A stretch of DNA of 64,000 nt from Callipepla californica brunnescens (lineage: Eukaryota > Chordata > Aves > Galliformes > Odontophoridae), in contig JALIRH010000045.1 in assembly GCA_023055505.1 (NCBI GenBank), positions 558,001 through 622,000 on the forward strand, read 5' to 3'. Shown here one piece after another: positions 46,801-55,810 of this stretch; position 1 is the stretch's first letter, and each line of letters opens with the position of its first letter. A program made the translations under genes and the position numbers. Below the pieces are notes generated by a model that searched no databases, was not told the DNA's origin, and saw only the letters and a program-made list of their open reading frames with translations.

Positions 46801-49800
46801 TGAGTGCGGGCCCTCACCCTGCCTCAGTTTCCCCACTATAGGGGATGTGGCCCCAGTGACACGGGGACTCTCCCCACAATAGGGTCTGCAGCCACACCTC
46901 ATCCAGCGCACCCCAAGCTGTGCCCAGCCAGGTGAGCACTGCACTCCAACGTTGTGTCTGCATCCCCGGTGTGCCCAGTGACCCTGATCCCACTGTCCCC
47001 ATTCCCTGCAGGCTGCATGCTGGGTGCTGTGGGGCAATCCACCTCAGGCAGCTCCACCAGGCTGCGGCGGCGGCGGCGGCAGGTGAGCGGTGGGGACATG
47101 GGTAGGACACGGGCACGGGGCTGGGGACAGGGGTATAGGGTTTGGGGCAAGGGTATGGGGTTTGAGACAAAGAATATGGAGCTGGGGACAGGGGAATGGG
47201 GATGGCAACGGCAGCATGGTGTTGGATATGTGGGGCTGGGAACAGGGGCACACTTTGGGGGCTCACAGCCATGAAATGGGGCCAAAAACTCTCAAACCTC
47301 ACTTCTCGCCCCATACGTACTCATGGGCACTGCCCACCTCCTTCCACACCTCCAGGTGCGTCGGTCACAGCACACAGTGCACAGTGAGACCAAGTACATC
47401 GAGCTGGCCGTGGTGAACGACCATCAGCTGGTAGGGACGTGGGGCAGGGGGACGGCAATGGGGCAGCCGCCCACCCCCTGCTCCCCGAAGTTCCTACAGC
47501 TCCGCAGATCCGTGGTGCTCACCAGCAACTTCGCCAAGTCCGTGGTCAACCTGGCTGACATAGTAAGTGTGGGTCCACCCATGGGGTGGGGACTGTGGGT
47601 CCATCTGGGGACTGCGGGTCCATCTATGGGGTGGGGACTGCGGCTCCATCTATGGGGCGCTGAGAGTGGTGCTGTCCGTGATGTTGCTCCCATGGCATTT
47701 TATGCCCCACTGCACCCCATGGCCATCCCCATTGTGCATTTTGCCCCACTGTGCCCCATGGCACGCTGAGCTCATTCTCATCCCCACTGTGCCCCATTGC
47801 CATCCCCACTCTGTGCTGTGCCCCCACTGTACCCCACAGTGCCCCGCTGCCATCCATATGGCGTGGTGTACCCCACTGCCATCCACACAGCTCACTGCGC
47901 CCTACTGCCATCCCCACGGCACGTTGTGCCCCACTGTGCCCCATAGCACCCCACGGCCACCCTATTGCAGATCTACAAGGAGCAGCTCAACACCCGCATC
48001 GTGCTGGTGGCCATGGAGACGTGGGCCGCGGGGGACCGCATCCGCATGGAGGACGACTCAATGGGGACACTCACTGAGTTCATGCGACACCGGCGTGAGG
48101 AGCACAGTGACGCCGTCCACCTCTTCTCGTGAGCGTGGGGCCGGGAGCCCACCCCATGGCCGCATGCCCACGTCCCCATCTGCCCCATCCCTTGTAGGGG
48201 ACGCACCTTCCAGAGCAGCCGCAGTGGTACCGCCTTCGTTGGGGGTATCTGCTCAGCCGGGCGCGCTGGCGGGGTCAACGAGGTGGGTGATGCGGGTGTA
48301 GGGTGGGTGGTGGGCATGGGACCCCATGGTGACAACGTTGTCCCCATTGGGGACCCCATCATGCCCATGCTGTCCCCACTGCAGTATGGCAGCATGGCGG
48401 CCATGGCGGTGACGCTGGCGCAGACGTTGGGGCAGAACGTGGGCATGATGTGGAACAAGCACCGCACATCGGCAGGTAGCAATGGGGACAGGGGTGGCAC
48501 CCACGGGGACAATGTCCCCTCCCTGGCACCGCAGTGCTCTGCCATCCCATAGGGGACTGCCGCTGCCCCGATGTGTGGCTGGGCTGCATCATGGAGGACA
48601 CGGGGTGAGCGCTGTCCCCACGTGGCATACGGCCACCCCAGGAGGTGCCACCCATGGGGTGCTCCCACAGTGGGGTGGTGGTGGAGGGCACTGGGGGGTC
48701 ACTGGGGGCACTGGTGGTGGGGGGGGGGTGGGTACAAGTGGGGTCATTGGGAGCACAGTGGGGTCAGTGGGGGTACAGTGGGGCCACTGGGGCACAGCTG
48801 GACGGTGAGGGGCACAGCGGGGTCAGTGGGGCACAGTGAGGCCGTGGTGGCACAGCGGGGTTGTAGGGCACAGTGGGATCACTGGGGAACACAGGGCTGT
48901 GGGAACGCAGCGCGGTCACGGGGGGCACAGAGGGGTCAATGGGGCACGGGGTGAGCGTTGCCCCCATGTGGCACGGAGCCCGCCACCCTGGCGGTGCCAC
49001 CCGGTGTCACTGTCCCCCCCCCACAGGTATTACCTCCCACGGAAGTTCTCCCGCTGCAGCATTGATGAGTACAACCAATTCCTGCAGGACGGCGGTGGCA
49101 GCTGCCTCTTCAACAAACCCCTCAAGGTAATGGGGCATCAGTGGGGCCAACGGGCACCCGTGGGGTGTGGGATCTCTGGGGAATCAGTGGGGAAGGGAGC
49201 ATCAATGGGCCAATAGGATTCATGGGACAAGGAGTCCCCAGGGCACCAACGGGGCCAATGGGCATCAGTGGGGTGGGGAATCCCTTGGGGTCACGGTTGG
49301 GTTGGAAGGGACAACCCCACAGCCCTTCCCCACAGCTCCTGGACCCACCGGAGTGTGGCAATGGGTTCGTGGAGGCGGGAGAAGAGTGCGACTGTGGATC
49401 GCAGACGGTGAGTGGGATCAGGGCCATTGGGGGCAGCTGTGGGGCCGGGGTGGGGCTGAGCACTGTGCTGCCCCACAGGAGTGCGCCAGGAGCGGAGGGA
49501 ACTGCTGCAAGAAGTGCACGCTGACGCACGACGCCATGTGCAGCGACGGGCTGTGCTGTAGGGGATGCAAGGTGCTATGGGGCACGGTGTGGGGCGCTGG
49601 GAGCTCTATGGGGTCAGGTCTTGATGTGGGATTCGTCCCCAGTATGAACCGCGTGGTGTGTCCTGCCGGGAGGCAGTGAATGAGTGTGACATCCCCGAGA
49701 CGTGCACCGGGGACTCGAGCCAGGTGAGAGGGGTCATCGGGACACTGTGGGATCAGGAGGGCACAGAGGGGCCACGGGGGAACAGTGGGGCTGTGGGAGT

Positions 49801-52800
49801 CACAGCAGGGTCATGATAAGACAGTGGGGTCACTGGGGGCACAGCGGGGCTGCAGGGGGCACAGTGGGGTCATTTAGGGGCACAATGGGGCCATGGAGGC
49901 ACAGTGGGGCCACTGGGGACACACTGGGGTCATTTAGGGGCACAGTGGGGTGGTGGGGGCACAGTGCAGCCATAGGAATACAGTGGGGTCAGTAAGGACA
50001 CAGCGGGATCATGGGGGCACAGTGGGATTGCTGGGGCACTGTGGGGTCATGGGGGCACAGCAGGGTCACAGTAGGACTATGGGGGCACAGAGGGGTCACT
50101 GGTGTACAGTGGGGTCCCACGTGTCCTCTCCTGCCCCCCCCCCAGTGTCCCCCCAACCTCCACAAATTGGACGGGTACTTCTGTGATAATGATCAGGTGA
50201 GCGGCACCGTGGGCACAGCACACCCATGGGATCGTGGAACTCGTGGGTGCCATGCTCCCATGGGTGCCACCATGACCCTACAACCACTCCCATGGGTGCC
50301 ACCATGACCCTACAATCACTCCCATGGGAACCAACCACGACCCTATCCTCCCCCCCATTGGTGCCACTATGACCCTATTACTGTTCCCATGGGTGCCACC
50401 ACGACCCTATAACCAATACTGTTCAACCCAGCCATGGCCCTATCCCCTCTCCCATCAGTGACACCATGACCTTATAACCACTCCCATGGCTACCAATCAC
50501 AACCCTACCCTCCCTCCCATTGGTGCCACCATGACCCTAACTCTACTACTATTCATGCCAACCATGACCCTATTCCCACTCCCATGGGTGCCACCATGAC
50601 CCTATCACTACTCCCATGGGTAAAAACTATGACCCTATTCCCACTCCCATGGGTGCCACCATGACCCTATAACTTCTACCACTGGTGCCATCTATGACCC
50701 TATCACCACTCCCATGGGTACCACTGTGACCCTACAACTTCCCATGGGTACCAGCATGACCCTATAACTACTCCCATTGCTGCCTCCATGACCCTATCCC
50801 CCATGGGCTGCACCCTGACCCTATATCTGCTCCCATGGGTACCACCACAACCCTATAACTCCTCCTACTGGTGCCAACCATGAATCTATCACCACTCCCA
50901 CTGGTTCCACCATGACCCTATAACCTCTTCCATTGCTGCCACCACATCCCTATCCCCCATGGGTGCCACCATGACCCCATAACTCCTCCGACCGGTGCCA
51001 ACCATGACCCTATCACCACCACGACCCTATAACCACTCCCACTGCTGCCACCATGTCCCTATCCCCCATGGGTGCCACCATGACCCTCTATCTGCTCCCA
51101 CGGGTACCACCACGACCCTACAACCACTCCCATGTGTGCCACCACGACCCTATCCCCGCTCCCAGGGCCGCTGCTACGGTGGGCGCTGTAAAACCCGGGA
51201 CCGGCAGTGCAACGCGCTCTGGGGCCGCGGTGAGTGCGCAGACCCCAAACCCGCGTCCCCGCACCGGGGAACACCGCATGACAGCGATCCCCGCAGGCTC
51301 TGCCGAGCGCTTCTGCTACGAGAAACTCAACGTGGAGGGCACCGAGAGGGGCAATTGCGGGCGTGACGGCGCGGGGTGGACGCAGTGCAACAAGCAGTGA
51401 GTGGCACCGACCGCCCCACGTCCCCTGCCTGCGTCACCCGGCGTCACCGTCCCGCCGCCTGCAGGGACGTGCTGTGCGGGTTCCTGCTGTGCGCCAACGT
51501 CTCGGGGTCACCGCGGCTGGGCGAGCTGAGCGGGGAGGTGGCCACCACCACCTTCTTCCATCAGAACCGCTACGTGGACTGCAGGTGGGTGTCACCGTCT
51601 CGGGGACAGGGACACGGGGTCACTGCTGCGGGGATGTGGGCGCTGTAGGGACCCTGCATCACCCCGCTGGGGATAGGGTGGTGTGCGCGTGTCACCTCCT
51701 TGGGGACGGGATGCGGGTCCCTGTGTCACCCACTTGGAGATGGCAACATGGGCACTATGGGGTCCCGTGTCCACCCCCTTGGGGACATGGACACAGTGGG
51801 GTCCTTGTGTCACCCTGAGGGGACGTGGACACGGGTGGGACTTCGTGTCACCTCCTTGGTGTGTCAGTTCCTGGGGGATGGGGACAAGGACGTGGCAGGG
51901 TCCCTGCAGGATGGGGACAATGCGGTCCCTGTGCCACCCCCTGGGGACACAGACACAGTAGGTTTGGGCACAGTGGGGTCTGTGCATCACCCCCTTGGGG
52001 ACGGGGTCAATGGGGTCCCTCTGTCACCCCATGGGTGTGTCACCACCGTGGGGATTGGGACGTGGACCTGAGGGTCCCTACATCACCCCGCTGGATGTGG
52101 GGACATGGACACAGCACTGTCCCCTTGTCACCTCTTTGGAGACAGGGATATGGACCGGGTAGTGCCCCCATGTCACCCCACTGGATATGGGGATGCAGAC
52201 CTGGCAGCAGTGTCACCCCACTGTCACCGTGCAGGGGCGGCCACGTGCAGCTGGCGGACGGCTCCGAGCTGAGCTACGTGGAGGACGGCACACCGTGCGG
52301 CCCTGCCATGCTGTGCCTCGACCACAAATGCCTTCCGGTCACCGCCTTCAACTTCAGCTCCTGCCCCGGCAGCGGGGACGAGAAGATCTGTTTTGGGCAT
52401 GGGGTGAGGAGCAGGAACGGGGCTGGGTGGTGTGGGGTGACAGTGTGGGGTGACAGCACGGGGTGATGCTGTCCCCTCATAGGTGTGCAGCAACGAAGGG
52501 AAGTGCATCTGTCAGCCCGAGTGGACGGGGAAGGACTGCAGCGTCTACGACCCCATTCCTGAACCCAAACCCACGGGGGAGACGGAGCGCTACAAGGGTC
52601 TGCTGGGGGCACGTGGCACTGTCCCTGGTCCCCGTGGTGTTCCATGGCTGTGTCACCTCTGACACACGTTCCTGTCCCTCTGTCCCAGGTCCCAGTGGCA
52701 CCAACATCATCATTGGGTCCATCGCCGGGGCCGTGCTGGTGGCTGCCATCGTCCTTGGTGGCACGGGATGGGGATTCAAGTAAGCAGGGTCATTGGGATG

Positions 52801-53331
52801 CTCATGCCCCTTGTCCCATCTCTTCCCTTGTCTCCATGTCCCCTTGTCCCATGGGGTCACTGGGATGCTCATTCCCCCAGTTCCATCTGTCCCCACTCAT
52901 CGCCTGTCTCCTTCCCTCCTGGGGTCACTGGGACATTATTTCCCTGGTTCCATTTGTCCCCACTGTCCCCTTTTCCCTTGTCCCCTGGGGTCATGGAGAT
53001 GTCATTCCCCTGCTTCCATGTGTCCCCCCTGACCCTTTGTCCCCATGTCCCTTGTCCCCTGGGGTCACTGAGATGCTCATTCCCCAGTCCCCTTTGTCCT
53101 TACTCCCACATCCCCTTGTCCCATGAGGTCATGGTGATCCTCACTGCCTCAGTCCTACTTGTCCTCCTTGTCCTCCTTGTCCCCTGGTCCCCATGTCCCC
53201 TGGGGTTAAGGGGCTCAGAGGGATACCAGGGTCACTGGGGACACTGGGGACACTGACGCCGCTGTCCTCTCCCCGCTGTCCCCAGGAACATCCGCCGCGG
53301 AAGGTACGACCCGGCGCAGCAGGGAGTGTAA
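43816..53331 (+). CDS. ADAM11: ADAM11, catalytically inactive neuronal ADAM
   Basis: Type I membrane protein of the ADAM11/22/23 group, a neuronal LGI receptor family. Exons: 43816-43879, 45146-45321, 45522-45598, 45748-45811, 46564-46649, 46733-46799, 46883-46931, 47012-47082, 47356-47430, 47491-47562, 47971-48128, 48198-48282, 48385-48475, 48553-48604, 49027-49126, 49336-49407, 49479-49571, 49643-49723, 50146-50196, 51166-51229, 51297-51396, 51465-51584, 52235-52403, 52483-52597, 52689-52779, 53286-53331. Total 2289 bases, 762 residues, in phase. Signal peptide 1-21; prodomain to furin site RLRRRRR (about 211-217); metalloprotease with the zinc motif HExxHxxGxxH replaced by [11 protein letters not shown] (361-371); disintegrin from about 435 (no RGD seen); Cys-rich; EGF-like (680-705); transmembrane about 724-746; tail [12 protein letters not shown]. 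An alternative tail uses 53286-53303 plus 53591-53606. Confidence 0.94.
43926..43946. repeat. C21 homopolymer in ADAM11 intron 1
   Basis: Run of 21 C, 46 bp after the exon 1 donor. It is complementary to the G22 run at 43660-43681 on the same strand. Homopolymer length in the assembly may be unreliable. Confidence 0.85.
44150..45125. repeat. Minisatellite in ADAM11 intron 1
   Basis: Imperfect repeats of roughly 70-95 bp carrying CCCCTCCATGTCCCC, GGTCCCCAGGTGTCCCTTT and GCAGCATGGCCTTGGGTCCC. The last part (about 44940-45120) changes to shorter units with GGGGCACCCAACCC. Transcribed strand is C-rich. All open frames here are repeat artefacts. Confidence 0.75.
45825..46530. repeat. Decamer satellite (TGTGCCATGC) in ADAM11 intron 4
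   Basis: About 700 bp of imperfect 10-bp units, CTGTGCCATG drifting to TTATGCCATG in the second half. It fills nearly all of intron 4 (45812-46563). The period, with no stop in the unit, leaves long frames open on both strands, which are not genes. Confidence 0.95.
47565..47965. repeat. Minisatellite in ADAM11 intron 10
   Basis: Starts with GGGGACTGCGGGTCCATCTATG units (47580-47660), then changes to CCCCACTGTGCCCCATGGCC-like units of about 25-35 bp. Fills intron 10. Confidence 0.75.
48665..48960. repeat. G-rich minisatellite in ADAM11 intron 14
   Basis: Units of about 15-20 bp based on GGGGTCACTGGGGGCACAG. G-rich on the transcribed strand. Confidence 0.8.
49735..50120. repeat. G-rich minisatellite in ADAM11 intron 18
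   Basis: About 30-bp units, GGGGCACAGTGGGGTCATTT and variants. The unit resembles that of intron 14, so the two arrays may share an origin. Confidence 0.8.
50235..51160. repeat. ~32-bp minisatellite in ADAM11 intron 19
   Basis: About 28 imperfect units of ATGACCCTATAACCACTCCC plus ATGGGTGCCACC. Occupies almost all of intron 19 (50197-51165), up to the acceptor of exon 20. Confidence 0.9.
51600..52228. repeat. Minisatellite in ADAM11 intron 22
   Basis: About 60-bp imperfect units with TGTCACCCCCTTGGGGAC and GGACACGGTGGGGTCCCTGT-type phrases. Fills intron 22. Confidence 0.75.
52785..53250. repeat. ~67-bp minisatellite in ADAM11 intron 25
   Basis: Units start GGGGTCACTGGGATGCTCAT and continue with TCCCCTGGTTCCATTTGTCC. 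Starts of units fall at about 52786, 52855, 52920, 52986, 53060 and 53125, so the period is 65-75 bp. The same family occurs at 54110-54300, 55280-55810 and, inverted, 61170-61860. Confidence 0.85.
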
Positions 53332-53590
53332 CCCCCCACCCCGTCGTCTCCTCGTCACCATCACCGTCCGGCGGCAGCGGTGACCCCCCCGGGCCGGAAC
53401 CGCCGCCCGTCTGTCCGTGTCACTGTCTGTCCGGCTGCCCCCATGCTGTCTCCATCTCTGTGCCCACCCCAAAGAGCCCAGAGGGGCGGGGGGGGGGGGG
53501 GCTCTTTGGGGCTCGGTGTCCCCTGTGTCCCCCCATCCCATACCTTGTGTCACCCCCTTCTCTAAAGCGCTCCTCACTTCTGTGTTGCAG

Positions 53591-53606
53591 GTCTGGGGGG
53601 ACCTGA
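53591..53606 (+). CDS. ADAM11: ADAM11 alternative last coding exon (RSGGT*)
   Basis: If the donor GTACGAC inside exon 26 (53304) is used, exon 26 becomes 53286-53303. It then splices to the acceptor TGTGTTGCAG ending at 53590, giving AG|G TCT GGG GGG ACC TGA = R-S-G-G-T-stop. This closely matches the human tail RSGGA. The protein would be 758 residues. Splice use is inferred from motifs and similarity. Confidence 0.7.
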
Positions 53607-54109
53607 GCGGGTCCACCCGAGGAGGGAGGAGAGCACGGGGGGTTCCCCCCGACCCCACTGCACCGCCACGAATGTCTGGACCCCCTGGGCCCTCTGGGGT
53701 TGGGGTCACTGCACCGCCATGAATGTACACGGGGGGGCCACACCAGGACCCCCAACCCCACATGGGCCTGGGGGTGGGGGGTCAGGACCCCCCTCACTCC
53801 ATGTCAGCATCTTCCAGCTCTGGGGGCTGCACCCCCCATACCAGGCCAGTATGCCCCAGTATCCCCCAGTACCCGGCCAGTTGTCCTCCTTGTGCCTCCA
53901 GAGCAGGGCCTGGGGGCCATCCTCATCCCCCTCATCTCATGTCCCCACCAGTGGGGTCTCACACCCATGGGTGCCAAGCTCTGGGACAAGGACATCCATC
54001 ATCCATCATCTCCTCCATCCCAAAACGATGCACCCCAATGGGGACACCAACGGCATCAGGGCCATCTTATGTGGGTGGGGAGCAGGGTGAGCCCAGGGGA
54101 GCGTCACCC

Positions 54110-54305
54110 CACATCCCCTTGTTCCTTGGCCCCCTGCCCCCCGGGGTCACTGGGATGTTCATTCCCCTGGTCCCACTTGTCCCCCTTGTCCCCACATCCC
54201 CTGGTCTCATTTCCCATGGGGTCACTGGGATGCTCATTCTCCTGGTCCCACTTGTCCCCCTATCCCCACATCCTTTTGGGGGTGGCACCGTTGCTCATTC
54301 TCCTG
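54110..54305. repeat. 67-bp minisatellite, ADAM11 3'UTR copy
   Basis: Two to three units with GGGGTCACTGGGATGTTCAT and CCCCTGGTCCCACTTGTCCC. Same family and orientation as 52785-53250. Confidence 0.8.
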
Positions 54306-54895
54306 GCCCCCGGTCCCCATGGCACTTCGCATGTCCTACGTGTCACTCTCAGGACAAGGGGGTGGCACACGTCACCCCTGTTCCCACAGCCCCACATCAC
54401 CCCGAGCCATCCACCCCATAACACCATGGAGCACTTAGGGCTCGTGGGGCCCAGCACAGCCCCACGGTGACACACAGCACAGCAGGGACCCCATGCCTGC
54501 GGTGGAGTGGCAGTGTCCCCTCCACGTCCTCGTGCAGTGTCTCCTGCTATGGGGTCAGCAGTGGACAGGAGGTATCACCGGGGCTGCGTGCATGGGACAG
54601 GGTGATCACGAGCAGCACTGTCCCAGGACTATAGGGTGGAAGTGGCAGTGGGATGGGATGTTCCCAAATTCAGCTGTGGTCGTGTCCCCACATGATCTGG
54701 GGACCCCGTGGCCACGGTGATGGCTGCGGGGAGCTGGGCACCACGGAGCGGTGCCTCGGGGTCCCTCGATCTGTCACCACAACGTCCCCACAGCTGCAGT
54801 GCCTGCGCGAGGACACCGCTGTCCCCATGCCCTGTGAGGTGTGGGAGCCCCGTGTCCCCGTCCCAACACTTGTCACCAGTTTTGGGGACGTGAAC

Positions 54896-54940
54896 GTATA
54901 TATAAATATATATATATATATATAAATATAAATATAATTT
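54896..54940. repeat. (TA)n/TATAAA microsatellite
   Basis: GTATATATAAATATATATA and continuation, about 45 bp, in the ADAM11 3'UTR. Confidence 0.9.
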
Positions 54941-55173
54941 TCTTTTTTCTTAATGATTTTAACGCTGTACGGCCCCCGTGGCTCCGCTGGGACCGGGGGA
55001 CGGCCCAGGGATGGGGTGAGCTGAGCCCACGGCCCCGGCCCCGCTGCCCCACAGCGCACCTCACCTCCTGCTCGCGTGCCTGCTTCACCCGCACCGGGAG
55101 CTGCCGTGGTGGGGTCACCGGTGTGTCCGCCCCGACCCCGCCGCGCCTCCTGCAATGTCACAGATTTATTTAC

Positions 55174-55179
55174 AATAAA
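55174..55179 (+). terminator. ADAM11 poly(A) signal
   Basis: AATAAAGAACTGG followed by a G/T-rich element (TGGGGTTCTGCCTTTGTG). First convincing hexamer after the stop; the 3'UTR would be about 1.85 kb. Confidence 0.75.
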
Positions 55180-55279
55180 GAACTGGAAAATCAGTGGGGT
55201 TCTGCCTTTGTGTGGGGCTGGACGAGCAGTGCGAGGCCGGGCAGCGCGGCACGCTTGCTCCCGAAATTTCCTTGACCAT

Positions 55280-55810
55280 CCAGGTCAACTCATTCCCCAG
55301 TCCCATTTGTCCCCTGGGCCCTGTGTCCCCCCTGTCCTCTGATGTCTTGTCCCATAGGGTTGCTGGGATGCTCGCTCCCCTGGTCCCACTTGTCCCCCTC
55401 ATCCCCTGCTGCCATTGCGATGCTCACTGCACTGGTCCTATTTGTTCCCCTTTATTCCCTGGTACTCCATCCTATGGGGTCATGAGGATGCTTGTTCCCC
55501 TTGTCCCCATGCCCTCATGTCCCCTGTCCCATGGGGTCACTGAGATACTCATTCTGCTGGTCCCATTTTTCCCTCTTGTCCTTGCCTCCCACTTGTCCCC
55601 TGGTCCCCTGTCCCTTGGGGCCATCACTGGGATGCTCATTCCCCAGTGCCATTTATCTCCCTTGTCCTCTTGTTCCCTGTTCCCCTGTCCCTTGGGGTCA
55701 CGTGGACGCTCATTCCCCTGACCCCATTTATCTCCCTTGTCCCACGTCCCACTTGTCCCCCGATCCCCCATCCCACGGGACCACTGGGACGCCCATTCCC
55801 GACTTCCCAG
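55280..55810. repeat. 67-bp minisatellite, downstream of ADAM11
   Basis: About seven to eight units (GGGGTCATGAGGATGCTTGT, CCCCTGGTCCCATTTTTCCC and so on) beginning about 100 bp after the ADAM11 poly(A) signal. Same orientation as the copies inside ADAM11. Confidence 0.85.

Larger units (their letters stand above)
53332..55195 (+). other. ADAM11 3'UTR
   Basis: From the stop to the AATAAA at 55174-55179. Contains a G-run near 53489-53500, copies of the 67-bp minisatellite (54110-54300) and an AT microsatellite (54896-54940). Confidence 0.7.
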
